Assembly (NCBI RefSeq): GCF_015752205.1
Contig: NZ_JADOVG010000004.1
Span: 1 to 64,000, forward strand
Direction of reading: 5' to 3'
DNA: 64,000 bases
From: Polaromonas sp. CG_9.7
GTDB lineage: Bacteria > Pseudomonadota > Gammaproteobacteria > Burkholderiales > Burkholderiaceae_C
The notes under the pieces were generated by a model. It worked only from the letters and a program-made list of their open reading frames with translations. It did not search any database and was not told the DNA's origin. Shown piece after piece: positions 8,216-18,353 of the stretch. Position 1 is the stretch's first letter, and every line of letters starts with the position of its first letter. A program made the translations under genes and the position numbers.

Positions 8216-9145
8216 ATGGACTCCGCAAGTTTTACCGTCTTGATCGCCGTCACCGGCCTGGCTGGAGGCGCGGTGTTGTGCTGGCTGCTCATGCGTGGCC
8301 GCAGCACCGCCCCAACACCGCAGGCCATGCTGCAGCAGGCAGAACTGGCGCAGGCCAAGGGCCGCATCCGCCAACTGGATGACGAACGCAAGCTGGCCAT
8401 CAAGAACTACGAAGACCTCAAGCACGAAACCGCCCGGGCGCGCAGCGTGACCAATGCGGTCAGGAAAGACACCGTGCTCCCGGCCGAACATGAAGCTCAG
8501 ATCGCGGCCCTGCAGGTGCAACTGGTCGTGTTGCAAGCGCAGGAACAGGCCAGCCGCGCCGATGCCGCCCAGGCCAGGTCCGAAGCCATGGCTCAGCAAA
8601 CCCAGGCCAAAGACTATTTCCGCTCGCTGGAAAAAAACCAGCAAACCGCCGCCATCAGCGCCCAAGCGCTCAAGCGGGAGACCGACCAGCTGCGCCAAGC
8701 GCTGGACATGGCCCAGAAAGAGCAGGCCCTCGCCGCCCAAAAGGCCGCTCAGGTGCCCGCACTGCAAGCCCAACTGGCCGCACTGCAAAGCCAGAACCAA
8801 AACACGATCAACCAACAATCGGCAGAATCCGTCGAAGCCTTGAAGCGCATCCAGGCCCGTGTGCTGACGCTGGAGCAGGAAAACGCCACCCTCAAACTCA
8901 GCACTGCCGCCTTGGCCGCGCCTGCACTGTCAGCCCGTCCAGCCGCTGCATCGACCCTGCAAGCCACGCAATTGCCGGCGCTGGAAGAACAGGTGCTGGC
9001 ACTGCAAAATCTGGAAAAAGCCATCAAGAAAGAGTTTTTGCTACTGACTGAAATCCAGCGCAACGTGACGCTGACGTCTGCCACGCGCCACGAGTTCCTC
9101 GACAGCGCCGAGTCACACACCACCGGCAACGCGAAGACTGCCTGA
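8216..9145 (+). CDS. Membrane-anchored coiled-coil protein of unknown function
   Basis: This is a 309-residue protein with one N-terminal TM segment (about residues 6-26) followed by a long Ala/Gln/Glu-rich heptad region from about 40 to 230, with repeated ALQxQLxxLQ patterns typical of a coiled coil. A Pro/Ala linker follows, then a second short helical stretch near 260-290. I do not recognise the family. The arrangement (membrane anchor plus long cytoplasmic or periplasmic rod) resembles structural or tethering proteins. The gene seems to stand alone, with sbcC convergent on its 3' side. Confidence 0.7.
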   Translation: MDSASFTVLIAVTGLAGGAVLCWLLMRGRSTAPTPQAMLQQAELAQAKGRIRQLDDERKLAIKNYEDLKHETARARSVTNAVRKDTVLPAEHEAQIAALQVQLVVLQAQEQASRADAAQARSEAMAQQTQAKDYFRSLEKNQQTAAISAQALKRETDQLRQALDMAQKEQALAAQKAAQVPALQAQLAALQSQNQNTINQQSAESVEALKRIQARVLTLEQENATLKLSTAALAAPALSARPAAASTLQATQLPALEEQVLALQNLEKAIKKEFLLLTEIQRNVTLTSATRHEFLDSAESHTTGNAKTA

Positions 9146-9380
9146 AGCCGGGCTGTTGGGCCAACGGCAACGCCCGACAGCTATTGGCCCTGGCACACCA
9201 GCCCTGCCGCGCCCGGCGCGCTGGGGGCACTTCCCCTGCACTGTTTCGATGAACACCACATACATGAAGCAGCCCCGCTTTCATGGACGCCGTTCAGCCC
9301 TGCGCCTGACGCGCATCAATCTGAAACCGCAGTTTCCGCGCGTGCAGCCTTTGACCACGGCGGCCAAGCCCCGCAACCCA

Positions 9381-12300
9381 CTACACCACCACCACGCGCG
9401 AATGCCCGACGCCGCCGCCCTTCTCGACCCGAATCTGCGCGGGAATGCGCTCTTTCAGGCTTTCGACATGGCTGATGACGCCAATCATCTTGCCGCTGGC
9501 GTTCAGCGTGTCGAGCGCATTGAGCGCGATTTCCAGCGTGTCGCCGTCGAGCGTTCCAAAGCCTTCGTCCAAAAACAGTGAGTCGATGGACGTCTTGTTG
9601 CTGACCAGGTCAGACAGCGCCAGGGCCAGCGCCAAGCTGACCAGAAAGCTCTCGCCCCCTGACAGCGTGCGCGTGTCGCGCGCCACCTCGCCCTGCCAGG
9701 CATCGACGATGTCGAGTTCCAGTTCGCCCGTAGCCTTGCGGCGCAGCAGGTAGCGGCCATGCAGGCGCGCGAGATGGCGATTGGCAAGCAGCAACAAATG
9801 GTCGAGCGTCAGCCCTTGCGCAAACTTGCGGTATTTGTCGCCACGGGCCGAACCAATCAGGCCGTCCAGCCGTTGCCAGAGGTCGGTTTCTGCCGTTTGC
9901 AACCTGATTTCTTCATACAGGGCTTGCTGGCTTTCACGGCGCTTCGTGTCGCTGGCCAGCTCTTCACGCCGGGCACCGACTTGTTCGCTGAGCATGTTGC
10001 GCTGCGTTTCCAGCGCGGCCAGCGCTGTCACGATTTCCTCCAGTTGCAATGGCGTGAGCGCTTGCGCAGCCACCCGCGCTTGTTTGCCTTGCGCTTCGCG
10101 CAACAGCACATCGGCCTGCTGCCTGGCAGTGTGCAGCGCTTCCTTCAATTGCGTCAGCCGCTGGCGTTCTTCAGGCGGCAACAATGCGGCAATGTAAGCG
10201 GCCAGGCCGGCAAACGGGCTGGTGGCCAGTCCCGCTTGCCACGTCGCGGCCGCTTCGGTCGATGTCAGGCGCTGCCGGACGAGGTCGGCATCGACCTGGG
10301 TTTTTTGGCCTTGCAGTGCGGCCATCGTTTGCTGCAGGCGGCTGACTTCCCTGGCGCACAGCGCCAGGGCGGCGGGCAAGTCATCGGCGACACCGAAGGG
10401 AAAATCGGCCAACGGCGTGGCCTGTTCGCCAGCGCTGGCGCGCAAACTTTCCCATTGCGCTTGCCACAAGCCAGCTTTTTCCTGCGCGGCTTCGCACTGG
10501 CTTTGCTGGCGCGTCAGGGTTTGCGCAAGGGTTTGCAGTTGGGTCTGAGTCGATTGCCAGTCTTGCCATTCGTTTTCACGCTGCTGCAACCACGGTGCGG
10601 GTTCTGGCGGCATGCTGAAACCGGCTTCGTCCAGCGAGGCGGTCAGGCCCATTTCCAGTTCGGACAGTTCCAGCTGACGCGCTTGCGCGGTTGCCCGCAG
10701 TTCGGCTTGCCGTTCCTGTCCGGTCGTTATCGTTTGCTGCAACAGGGCTAACGCGTTCCGTGCGGTTTGCAAGCCGTGGGCTTGGGCGTGGCAGGCTTGC
10801 CGAGCGCGGTTGACGGCCTCTTCGCCCTGCTCTGCGGCCTCTACTTGTCGGGCGAGCCCGGCCAGCGCCTGCTCAATGGCTTCGCGCCGGGCGCGCAGGC
10901 CAGAAGCATCTTGCCAGTCGCTTGCACCGGGCAGCGGTTCACAGGGGCTGGGGCTGATCAGCGCCACCTGTTCGCGCCATTGCGTCTGGCTGTCGGCGAT
11001 ATCGTGGGTATTTTTTTCTTGCTGGATCAGCCAGCCGGCTTGCGTGGCGCGGCTGGCGGCCAGCGCATCTCTTGCATCCTGGCCTTGCGTAACCAGGGCA
11101 TCCAAAGCGGCCTGCTTTTCCTTCAAGGCTGCTTCTGTCAAAGAAACATCCAGCGCCTGGTACTCGGCAATGGCGGGATGCGCCTGTGCGCCGCACAGCG
11201 GGCAAGGATCCCCCGGCTGCAGCGCCCGGCGATGATCTTCCAATTTCTTGATGAGGTTCTCTTGATGTAGCAGCTTTTGCTTGTCTTGCACCTGCGCTTT
11301 CATGTCCTTATGCTGTTCGAGCAAGGCAAGCCGTGTTTTTTCTTGCTGGTCGATCTTGATCTGGCAGTCTTGCAGCTGCGTTGCCCGCGTGGTTTGCTGG
11401 CCAGCCAGTTCACGGCATTGCCGCGCCAAGGTTTCCAGCTGCTGCCAATGGTTCAGGCGGTTCTGGCCGGATTGCGCCTGCTGGCGCAATCCGGCCGGCG
11501 TTTGCCCGGCCAGTCGCTGGGTTTGTGCTGCCTCGGCCTGCTGGTGCGCGGTGTCGGCGTCGGTGCTGGCCTGTTCGGCGGTAGTCACCGCCGCGTTGCG
11601 GGTGACGAGCTGGCGGCTGCGCTCGGCCTGTTCGTCATCCAGTTTTTTCGCGGCCAATTGCTGCGCAGCCGCGGCCTGCTGCAGCTTTTGGCGTTGGTCA
11701 AACTGTTGCCGCCAGGCACCCAGGTGCGCGCCCAGCTTGGCGCGTTGCGGATGAGCGGCGCAAAAGTCGTCAAGCTGCTGGCGCTTTTGCACTGTCAGTG
11801 CCAATTGCGCCTGCGCCTGTTCGGCGATGCGGCTGGCGATGGCGTGGGCGCTGTGATGCTGCTGGTCATGCGCGGCCTGCTGGCTTTCGTGCTCGCCGTG
11901 CAGCGCCTGCAGCCTGGTTTCGCTGGTGCTGCAGGCGATTTCAGCGTGTTGCCACGCCTGATGCAGCGGTTGCAACGCCTGCGCCGGTTCGCTGTCGGCC
12001 AAGCGGCGCAATTCCGGGGCGGCGGCTTCGAGCGCGGCGTCGGCTGCCCTGCGGTTTTGTTCAGCCGCTTGGGCGTCCTGTTCGCTCTGCGCCAAGTCGA
12101 GCCGCCACTGCCGTTGGGCCTGCGTGTTCTGGTGCTGGCGTTGCACGTCGCCCAGTTGGGTGCCAAGGCGAATCACCTCGTTCTGCATGGCTTCGCGCGC
12201 CTCGGCTGACAACAGCTCCATGCCCTGCGCGCGTGCCTTGAGCTGGTCCAGCTGCTGCCGGGCGTCGCGCGCCTGCTCAAACACTTTTCTGGAAATATCG

Positions 12301-12845
12301 CCGTAGATTTCGGTGCCGGTCAGCTCTTCCAGCAGTTCGGCCCGCTCGTTCGCGCTGGCGTTCAGGAACGCCGCGAAACCGCCTTGCGCCAGCAGCATGG
12401 ACTTGGTGAAGCGCGGGAAGTCAAGGCCGGTAATGGACGCAATGAGTTTGAGCTTTTCGCCGCTTTTATCACTGAGGATGGTGCCGTCGCCAGTCGCCAG
12501 TTCGACTCTTGGCGCTTGCAGCGCGCCACCCACTTTGTCGCGGGCGCAGCGCTGGCTCCAGAAGGCGCGGTAAACGATGCCCTTGACCTCGAATTCCACC
12601 TCCGCCAGGCAGTCAGCGGTGTGGCGCGTCATGATGTCGTTGGCTGAGGCCGAGATGCTTTTGAGTCGCGGTGTCTCGTGGTACAGCGCCAGGCATATGG
12701 CGTCGAGCAATGTCGATTTGCCCGCGCCGGTCGGGCCGGTGATGGCAAACAGGCCGTTGTCCACAAACGGAGCCTGGGTGAAATCGATTTTCCATTCGCC
12801 CTTGAGCGAATTGAGGTTTTTAAGGCGAAGGCTGAGGATTTTCAT
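9381..12845 (-). CDS. sbcC: Exonuclease subunit SbcC (Rad50-like ATPase)
   Basis: This is the large subunit of the SbcCD nuclease, which opens DNA hairpins and processes ends. It is 1154 residues, slightly longer than the E. coli protein. Walker A is GPTGAGKST at residues 37-45. Two long Ala/Gln/Glu-rich coiled-coil arms flank a zinc hook CPLC at about 548-551. The ABC signature [17 protein letters not shown] and Walker [12 protein letters not shown] lie near the C-terminus. The start codon overlaps the sbcD stop by four bases, so the two are co-translated. All catalytic motifs appear intact. Confidence 0.95.
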   Translation of the reverse strand: MKILSLRLKNLNSLKGEWKIDFTQAPFVDNGLFAITGPTGAGKSTLLDAICLALYHETPRLKSISASANDIMTRHTADCLAEVEFEVKGIVYRAFWSQRCARDKVGGALQAPRVELATGDGTILSDKSGEKLKLIASITGLDFPRFTKSMLLAQGGFAAFLNASANERAELLEELTGTEIYGDISRKVFEQARDARQQLDQLKARAQGMELLSAEAREAMQNEVIRLGTQLGDVQRQHQNTQAQRQWRLDLAQSEQDAQAAEQNRRAADAALEAAAPELRRLADSEPAQALQPLHQAWQHAEIACSTSETRLQALHGEHESQQAAHDQQHHSAHAIASRIAEQAQAQLALTVQKRQQLDDFCAAHPQRAKLGAHLGAWRQQFDQRQKLQQAAAAQQLAAKKLDDEQAERSRQLVTRNAAVTTAEQASTDADTAHQQAEAAQTQRLAGQTPAGLRQQAQSGQNRLNHWQQLETLARQCRELAGQQTTRATQLQDCQIKIDQQEKTRLALLEQHKDMKAQVQDKQKLLHQENLIKKLEDHRRALQPGDPCPLCGAQAHPAIAEYQALDVSLTEAALKEKQAALDALVTQGQDARDALAASRATQAGWLIQQEKNTHDIADSQTQWREQVALISPSPCEPLPGASDWQDASGLRARREAIEQALAGLARQVEAAEQGEEAVNRARQACHAQAHGLQTARNALALLQQTITTGQERQAELRATAQARQLELSELEMGLTASLDEAGFSMPPEPAPWLQQRENEWQDWQSTQTQLQTLAQTLTRQQSQCEAAQEKAGLWQAQWESLRASAGEQATPLADFPFGVADDLPAALALCAREVSRLQQTMAALQGQKTQVDADLVRQRLTSTEAAATWQAGLATSPFAGLAAYIAALLPPEERQRLTQLKEALHTARQQADVLLREAQGKQARVAAQALTPLQLEEIVTALAALETQRNMLSEQVGARREELASDTKRRESQQALYEEIRLQTAETDLWQRLDGLIGSARGDKYRKFAQGLTLDHLLLLANRHLARLHGRYLLRRKATGELELDIVDAWQGEVARDTRTLSGGESFLVSLALALALSDLVSNKTSIDSLFLDEGFGTLDGDTLEIALNALDTLNASGKMIGVISHVESLKERIPAQIRVEKGGGVGHSRVVVV

Positions 12846-14086
12846 GCGTCGCTTTCCTGCAAACCGGTGACGATGGCGCGGTAGCGTTCACGCAGGGCCA
12901 GTTGCAAATCTGGCGTCAGTTCTTCTTGCGACAGGCGGCGGTCAAACACATCGTGCGGGCTCAACTCGTCCAGGGTTTCGCTGGCCTGGGCGGCCAGCCG
13001 GGCGGCTTCGTTGCCGCGTTGGCGGCGAATGCGCAGCACCTCGACCGGCAGTCCGGCGGTCAGTGCTTCAATGCGCACCGGCAAGTCGGCCAGATAGTCG
13101 TCTTCAACCACCGTCACCTCCAGCCAAACCGGGCGTTCGGGCGTGCCGTCGGCGGCGGCAGTGCGAATCGCTTCGGCCAGCGTGGCCAGGTTGCCTGTGA
13201 CCGAAGCCAGCGCCTGAAAACGCGGCACGGGCAAGGACGTGATGGCGTGCAGGCCGCTGGCGTCCAGGTCCACCAGCAACACCTGTTTTTGCTGGCCCGC
13301 CTCGTCAAAACTGAGCGGAATCGGCGAGCCGCAATAGCGGATATGGTCCAGCCCACCGACAGATTGCGGCTGATGGATATGGCCCAGCGCGATGTAGTCG
13401 ACCGGCGGAAAGGCGCTGGTCGGAAAGGCGTTCAACGCGCCGACATAGATTTCGCGCACCGACTCGCTGGTGCTGGCGCCCACAGTCGTCAGGTGGCCGG
13501 TGGCAATCAGCGGCAGCTTGCGGCCCAGTTCGCGCTCCAGCGCAGTGCGGCGGGCGCTGGCGGCATCGAACACGGCGCGGTAATGCGCCTGAATCGCCAG
13601 CTGCAAGGCGTGCTGCTTGTCGTCGGCGCTTTGCCCGGCCTGGCTTTGCAGCACATCGCGCGGGCGAATGAAGGGAATGGCGCAGACGACGCAGCCGGCT
13701 TCGCCTTGCACGCCCGGCGCGCCGCGTTGCGGCAACACCACGACTTGTGCCTCCGATTGTCCGGCTGCGGCGACGACCGTGGAACTCAGGCAGGCCAGCA
13801 GCGCCCGGCTTTCGCCCAGTGTGGCCACCGAGTCATGGTTGCCGCCGAGCAGCAGCAAAGCCGCGCCAGCCCCGTGCAGGCGCACCACCAGCTGGCTGTA
13901 CAACTCGCGTGCATAGCTGGGCGGCGTGCCGGTGTCGAAGATATCGCCTGCAACCAGCACCGCATCGACCGCATGCGCCTCGACCTGCAGCAGCAACCAG
14001 TCAATCAAGGCCTGGTGTTCGGCCTGACGACTCTTGCCCATGAAATGCTGGCCAAGATGCCAGTCCGAAGTGTGAAGGAGGCGCAT
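12842..14086 (-). CDS. sbcD: Exonuclease subunit SbcD (Mre11-like nuclease)
   Basis: This is the 414-residue metallophosphoesterase partner of SbcC. The N-terminus [15 protein letters not shown] gives the first metal ligands, VAGDIFD the second, and LLLGGNHDS the Asn-His motif; GHIH further on supplies later metal ligands. The C-terminal part matches the capping domain of the family. It is the first gene of a two-gene operon, ending in an overlap with the sbcC start. It is cytoplasmic. A nuclease acting on palindromes is notable in a region with this many inverted repeats, but that is only context. Confidence 0.95.
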   Translation of the reverse strand: MRLLHTSDWHLGQHFMGKSRQAEHQALIDWLLLQVEAHAVDAVLVAGDIFDTGTPPSYARELYSQLVVRLHGAGAALLLLGGNHDSVATLGESRALLACLSSTVVAAAGQSEAQVVVLPQRGAPGVQGEAGCVVCAIPFIRPRDVLQSQAGQSADDKQHALQLAIQAHYRAVFDAASARRTALERELGRKLPLIATGHLTTVGASTSESVREIYVGALNAFPTSAFPPVDYIALGHIHQPQSVGGLDHIRYCGSPIPLSFDEAGQQKQVLLVDLDASGLHAITSLPVPRFQALASVTGNLATLAEAIRTAAADGTPERPVWLEVTVVEDDYLADLPVRIEALTAGLPVEVLRIRRQRGNEAARLAAQASETLDELSPHDVFDRRLSQEELTPDLQLALRERYRAIVTGLQESDA

Positions 14087-14149
14087 GGGTGAAAAAGTAG
14101 TAGAAAGATTCGGGCTGGCTTACAGGGTCATTTGTCAGCAAGTTCAACC

Positions 14150-14347
14150 GCGTTGGCTGCGCAGTTCCCTGAGCAGGTTGACGTTTTTCCTGAGGTCGGC
14201 ATCGCCAATGGCGGCACCACTTTTGAAAACCTGCCGGGGTTTCGCGAAGGCGCGGCGCAAGGGAAGTATCTGGCTTGTCTGCACGACCCTGAGGGCGAAA
14301 AGATCTGCACATGCACATGCACATGCACATGCACATGCACATGCACA
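14150..14347 (+). pseudogene. VOC-family gene fragment ending in a hexanucleotide tract
   Basis: The frame around 14150-14305 reads PEQVDVFPEVGIANGGTTF and PGFREGAAQGKYLACLHDPE, closely matching the C-terminal half of the intact VOC protein at 15697-16077 (PEQGDAFHAAGIANGGTDC; PGFRDGAVGRIYLAYLRDPD). The N-terminal half is missing. Just after the Lys-Ile-Cys codons, the TGCACA tract interrupts the end. In the next reading frame the sequence after the tract gives HRPA and a stop, matching the intact C-terminus HRPAK, so tract growth plus a frame slip broke the end as well. Confidence 0.75.
14306..14347 (+). repeat. (TGCACA)7 hexanucleotide microsatellite
   Basis: There are seven exact copies of TGCACA (42 bases). 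It sits at the end of the VOC pseudogene and, being a multiple of three, encodes Cys-Thr repeats in that frame. Perfect identity suggests recent expansion by slippage. Confidence 0.95.
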
Positions 14348-14434
14348 GGCCCGCCTGACAGGACGGGCTCGGGCGCGAGAGGGCGCGTCCTGCAGGCATG
14401 GCCCGCCGTGGACACAGGCCGCAACCCGCTTTTT

Positions 14435-15412
14435 TTACTGCTTCTTGCGGCAGTCAAACGCGCCTTCGTCCCGCACGGCGTCGTCCACGTCAATAAACCG
14501 CCACCTGGCATTGCCTGCCGACAGCGACAAACGCATCACGCCAAAGGTTTCCAACTGCTTCTGGCTGCCCGCACGCACCGTGGCGTGCGCGTAAGTTTCT
14601 GCACCACCGGTGCCCACTACAAATGAGCGCATGCCGCCGGTGGCGGACAGGGTGCCGTCTGCGGTCATGGGGGCAAAGCGCTCGTATTGGTGCTCGTGGG
14701 ATTGCAGCACCACATCGGCCTTGGCCTTGTCCAGGATGTCCCACATCGCGGTCATTTTGGTGTTGTCACCATCGGGGGCCGAGGTGAACCGGGCGTGGTG
14801 CCAGGCCGCCGCCACGCAGGGCTGCGCGCTGGCCAGTTCCTGCCTGAGCCACTGTGCTTGAACTGAAGCGGCTGTCGCATCGATGTTGCTGTTCAGCGCA
14901 AACACAGTCCAGCCGTTTTGGTCAATCCGGTAGTAACCGGTGCGCTTGCCATCGGGGTTGGCCTTGGCACCAAAATAACCGAAGTAATCGTTGCTGTCGC
15001 CACCTTCATAGTCGTGGTTGCCTGGAATCGCGAAGGTTTTGGCGATAAACCGGCCCCAGGTTTTTTCATAGCAATCGGTGTAGCCAAGGTTGGAGCCGGC
15101 CACAAAATAGGCATTGTCGCCAAGCGTCAGCACGTTGGAATTGCTGCCGGCGTCAGCCAGTTGCCGCTCGACCAGCTTGGCTGTCTTTTCGGCAGCCGTG
15201 TCGCGCGGAGGCCGCAAAAAACACTGCGCAATATCGCCTGCAGTCATCAGTTCCCACGGTGTCGTGGGGTTGGCCTGCAAGACCGTAGGCGTGGCGCCGC
15301 CACCGTCGCCCCCGCCACAAGCCACCACCGCCGCGCCGACAAGCACGGCCAGCAAACCGGATCGAACTGAGCGAATGACTTGCGTGGTGCCCGGCCAAAA
15401 GTTCTTGCGCAT
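14435..15412 (-). CDS. Metallophosphoesterase lipoprotein (purple-acid-phosphatase-like)
   Basis: This is a 325-residue calcineurin-like phosphoesterase. The start at 15412 gives MRKNFW, a signal stretch, and lipobox VVAC followed by GGGDGGG, so it is likely a lipoprotein. Metal-binding motifs are AGDIAQC, LGDNAYF, PGNHDYE, WHHARF and SHEHQYER. The longer upstream frame is Arg/Cys-rich and lacks a signal, so I rejected it. Homologues act on phosphoesters outside the cytoplasm; the substrate is unknown. It lies between the VOC pseudogene and its intact paralogue, on the opposite strand to both. Confidence 0.85.
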   Translation of the reverse strand: MRKNFWPGTTQVIRSVRSGLLAVLVGAAVVACGGGDGGGATPTVLQANPTTPWELMTAGDIAQCFLRPPRDTAAEKTAKLVERQLADAGSNSNVLTLGDNAYFVAGSNLGYTDCYEKTWGRFIAKTFAIPGNHDYEGGDSNDYFGYFGAKANPDGKRTGYYRIDQNGWTVFALNSNIDATAASVQAQWLRQELASAQPCVAAAWHHARFTSAPDGDNTKMTAMWDILDKAKADVVLQSHEHQYERFAPMTADGTLSATGGMRSFVVGTGGAETYAHATVRAGSQKQLETFGVMRLSLSAGNARWRFIDVDDAVRDEGAFDCRKKQ

Positions 15413-15696
15413 ACCGTTGTCTTTCTCATTGACTGCATGTTGGACCTCGCATATTAACTGGCGGGTCCAGCCAATCCCGCTGCACCAGCGCGCCCATGCC
15501 CACCTCTGCATTCCGGATGGGCCGTGCCGATACCGAGACAACGAAAACCCTGAGTGGCGCAAGCAGCCAGTGCGAGCGAGGAGTGCGAAATGCACCGGCG
15601 GCTCGCTTGTCAAGCGCGGGACGGAAAGCGCTGGCCATTGCCACTACCATCTTATGAATATATTTCGCCCAATTTTGGGTTTTAAAGGAGCAAGCA

Positions 15697-16077
15697 ATGT
15701 TCAGTCATGTGATGTTGGGTGTGAATGATCTGGAAGTTTCAAGGAAGTTTTACGACGCGCTGCTGGGCACGCTGGGGATTGCCCCGGGGGTTGCCAACAA
15801 GAACCGCTATTTCTACCGCAGCCCTGCAGGCACGTTTGCCATCACAACGCCCATCAATGGCGAGCCCGCGACACACGGCAATGGCAGCACCATCGGGTTT
15901 GACATGGCTTCGCCGGAACAAGGTGACGCGTTCCACGCCGCCGGCATCGCCAATGGCGGCACGGATTGTGAAGAGCCACCGGGGTTTCGGGATGGCGCAG
16001 TTGGCAGGATCTACCTGGCTTATCTGCGCGACCCTGACGGCAACAAGCTCTGCGCGTTGCACCGCCCGGCCAAATAA
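15697..16077 (+). CDS. VOC-family protein (glyoxalase-like)
   Basis: This is a 126-residue VOC protein with the typical start MFSHVMLGVNDLEVSRKFY and the C-terminal YLRDPDGNKLCALHRP. It belongs to a group annotated as glyoxalase/bleomycin-resistance-like, mostly of unknown substrate. AAAGGAGC precedes the ATG at good spacing. A truncated paralogue lies 1.4 kb upstream. It is convergent with msrA, whose stop is only 16 bases away, leaving little room for a terminator. Confidence 0.9.
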   Translation: MFSHVMLGVNDLEVSRKFYDALLGTLGIAPGVANKNRYFYRSPAGTFAITTPINGEPATHGNGSTIGFDMASPEQGDAFHAAGIANGGTDCEEPPGFRDGAVGRIYLAYLRDPDGNKLCALHRPAK

Positions 16078-16093
16078 GCCAGGCGGCAACCGC

Positions 16094-16714
16094 TCAGGGC
16101 TTCGTGCCCCAGACTTCGGCAACGCGGCTGTCTCTGCCGCATGTCAGGCGGTAATAGTTGTAGCGCAGCGGGTTCTTCTTGTAGTAGCTCTGGTGGTAGT
16201 CCTCGGCCAGGTAAAAGGCCGATTCCGGTGCAATCTCGGTATGGATTTCCTTTAGCACGCCGGACTTCAAAATAGCCGCCTTGCTGGCTTCGATCACTGC
16301 TTTTTGTGCCGGGCTGTTGTAGTAGATGGCGCTTCGGTATTGGTCGCCGACATCGCAAAATTGCCGGTCCTTCACGGTCGGGTCAATGTGGCGCCAGAAG
16401 AAGTCGAGCAACACCGGGTAGCTGACGACACGCGGGTCATAGGTCAGGCGAACCGCCTCGGTGTGGCCGGTGCCGCCCGCGCTGACCGTCTGATAGGTGG
16501 GATTGGCAGTCTTGCCGCCCGTGTAGCCCGATTCGGCGGCGATCACACCGGGCAGTTTTTCAAAGTCGGCTTCCACGCACCAGAAGCAGCCACCGGCAAA
16601 GATAGCCGTGGCGGTCTGGCCTGCTGCGGCTGGCGCCGCGGAAGTCTGCGCGCCGGCCTGGCCGATCAGCAGGGAAAGGGCCACGGTGGCCAGCGATTGA
16701 AGCCAGGTTTTCAT
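16094..16714 (-). CDS. msrA: Secreted peptide methionine-(S)-S-oxide reductase MsrA
   Basis: This is a 206-residue MsrA. An N-terminal signal peptide (MKTWLQSLATVALSLLIGQA) implies export. The active site is AIFAGGCFWCVEADF, with the catalytic Cys in the GCFW motif, and GYTGG and HTEAV are conserved substrate-site elements. It reduces the S-epimer of methionine sulfoxide in proteins. Its ATG overlaps the msrB stop (ATGA), so the pair is translationally coupled. I chose the start after the signal-less extension seen in the longer frame to 16777. It is likely periplasmic repair of oxidised proteins. Confidence 0.93.
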   Translation of the reverse strand: MKTWLQSLATVALSLLIGQAGAQTSAAPAAAGQTATAIFAGGCFWCVEADFEKLPGVIAAESGYTGGKTANPTYQTVSAGGTGHTEAVRLTYDPRVVSYPVLLDFFWRHIDPTVKDRQFCDVGDQYRSAIYYNSPAQKAVIEASKAAILKSGVLKEIHTEIAPESAFYLAEDYHQSYYKKNPLRYNYYRLTCGRDSRVAEVWGTKP

Positions 16715-17211
16715 GTGCGTAACTCCGGAAGTTTTTCGCCTGCGGGAATGAATTGAAGCGCAACGCCGTTGTTGCAATAGCGCAAACCGGTGGGTTGCGG
16801 GCCGTCCTTGAACAGGTGGCCCTGGTGGCCATCGCAGCGGGCGCAGTGGTATTCGGTGCGTGGCCAGATCATGCTGAAATCACGGCGTGTCTCGACCGCT
16901 TCGGGAATCACATTGAAAAAGCTCGGCCAGCCGGTGCCGCTGTCGAATTTAAGTTCGCTCTTGAACAAAGGCAAATTGCAGGCAAAGCAGACATAGGTTC
17001 CGGCACGCTTTTCGTCGTTCAGCGGACTGCTGCCAGCGCGCTCGGTGCCGTCCTTGAACAGCACGGCGTAGTTGGCGGCGGGCAACTGTTGCTGCCAATC
17101 GGATTTGGATTTCATGAGTTTGGTCATTGCCATGGAAAGCTTGCTTTGGGATAACACGGCCCAACCCAGACCAGCCCGGGCTAAGCCTTGCAGGATTTTG
17201 CGACGTTTCAT
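16711..17211 (-). CDS. msrB: Exported peptide methionine-(R)-S-oxide reductase MsrB
   Basis: This is a 166-residue MsrB with zinc-binding pairs CFAC and CARC and the catalytic region LRYCNNG. The N-terminus MKRRKILQGLARAGLGWAVL carries a basic n-region with a hydrophobic core, a secretion signal of Sec or Tat type (no strict twin-Arg motif is clear). It is the first gene of an msrB-msrA operon with overlapping stop and start. The pair would repair both sulfoxide epimers outside the cytoplasm. The reducing partner (a membrane thiol donor) is not encoded next to it. Confidence 0.93.
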   Translation of the reverse strand: MKRRKILQGLARAGLGWAVLSQSKLSMAMTKLMKSKSDWQQQLPAANYAVLFKDGTERAGSSPLNDEKRAGTYVCFACNLPLFKSELKFDSGTGWPSFFNVIPEAVETRRDFSMIWPRTEYHCARCDGHQGHLFKDGPQPTGLRYCNNGVALQFIPAGEKLPELRT

Positions 17212-17530
17212 GTTGACTCCTGTGACGTGGTGATGGGAAGTAACCCAAAATAACAGACCTGTCACGTCAGTTGGCTTCACACGATTTTCTTACCCGTCAT
17301 GAACATCCCTGGGGAAGCCGAACTGTCTGACAGCGCGAATTCATCGTGATTTACCAGTCTACGCAGTATGGCCCTGTGGTGGCGTGGTGCGTGCCAACAA
17401 CCCGTTTGGCCACCGAGCCATTTGCAGCCCATCAGCTTGGGGATCGAAGCGCGCCAGCAGACCGGAATGTGCGGTGGGGCGGTGGGGCGGCGCGGCTTGC
17501 CGGCGGCCTTGCTGCGCTAGACTTCTGCCC

Positions 17531-18280
17531 ATGCCCCACGCCGTTTCCCGCCTGCGCACTGCGCGACTGGCGCGCAGTTCCAAACCTTTTCTGGCCCGTG
17601 GCGGGCCGCGCGGCGAGCGCTGCGCCGGTTGCCGCCTGATTCACAGCCACTGCCTGTGCGCCCTGCGCCCGGAACTGCCCACGCGCGCCGGGGTGTGCCT
17701 GCTCATGGCCGACATCGAGCCGCTCAAGCCGAGCAACACCGGCTGGCTGATTGCCGATGTGGTGGCCGACACCTTTGCCTTTGGCTGGGCGCGCACCGAG
17801 GTCGACCCCGCGCTGCTGGCGCTGCTGGCCGACCCGCAGTGGCAGCCTTACCTGGTGTTTCCGGGTGAATTCGTGGCGGGCGGGCGTGTGGTGTCACAGC
17901 TGCAATCGGCCGATCCGCCTGACGGCAAGCGGCCGCTGTTTGTTCTTCTGGATGCGACCTGGCCCGAAGCGCGCAAAATGTTTCGCAAGAGTCCCTACCT
18001 CGACCACTTGCCGGTGCTCAGCTTGCAAGGCGAGCAGCTTTCGCGCTACCGGCTGCGCCGCGCCAAGCGCGCAGACCATTTTTGCACCTCGGAAGTCGCT
18101 GGTCTGTGCCTGGAACTGGCCGGCGAGACGCATGCAGCACAGACGCTGGAGGCCTACCTGGATGTGTTCACCGGCCATTACCTGAACGCCCGCCAGCAAT
18201 TGCCCGTGGACGCGGATGACACGGCACACCAGCGATTGCGCAGCCTGCGCTTGCCAGGCGGCAGCGGCGCTGCTGCCTGA
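17531..18280 (+). CDS. DTW-domain tRNA-uridine aminocarboxypropyltransferase
   Basis: This is a 249-residue DTW-domain protein. The eponymous motif appears as DATWPEARKM and an N-terminal zinc-type cluster as CAGCRLIHSHCLCAL. Members (E. coli TapT/YfiP type) transfer the 3-amino-3-carboxypropyl group of SAM to uridine in the tRNA variable or D loop. ATG 17531 removes a Cys/Arg-rich extension of the longer frame. The next gene starts 73 bases downstream on the same strand and may be co-transcribed. It is cytoplasmic. Confidence 0.85.
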   Translation: MPHAVSRLRTARLARSSKPFLARGGPRGERCAGCRLIHSHCLCALRPELPTRAGVCLLMADIEPLKPSNTGWLIADVVADTFAFGWARTEVDPALLALLADPQWQPYLVFPGEFVAGGRVVSQLQSADPPDGKRPLFVLLDATWPEARKMFRKSPYLDHLPVLSLQGEQLSRYRLRRAKRADHFCTSEVAGLCLELAGETHAAQTLEAYLDVFTGHYLNARQQLPVDADDTAHQRLRSLRLPGGSGAAA

Positions 18281-18353
18281 CGACAAGTTGGCGTCGGCGA
18301 CAATCGTCCCCTACCCCAAGGCAACCTCGCCTCACCAGAAAAGCAGCCACACC

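Noticed and set aside
7644..8243. 199-codon frame spanning the gap after the VOC gene
   Set aside because: It overlaps the VOC gene and the next gene start, and no domain is recognisable.
9156..9581. Open frame on + over the 3' end of sbcC
   Set aside because: It overlaps sbcC antisense, has a His/Pro/Arg-rich product without a domain, and has no ribosome site.
12902..14092. 396-codon + strand frame opposite sbcD
   Set aside because: It is antisense to a gene with all SbcD motifs, and its composition is typical of shadow frames.
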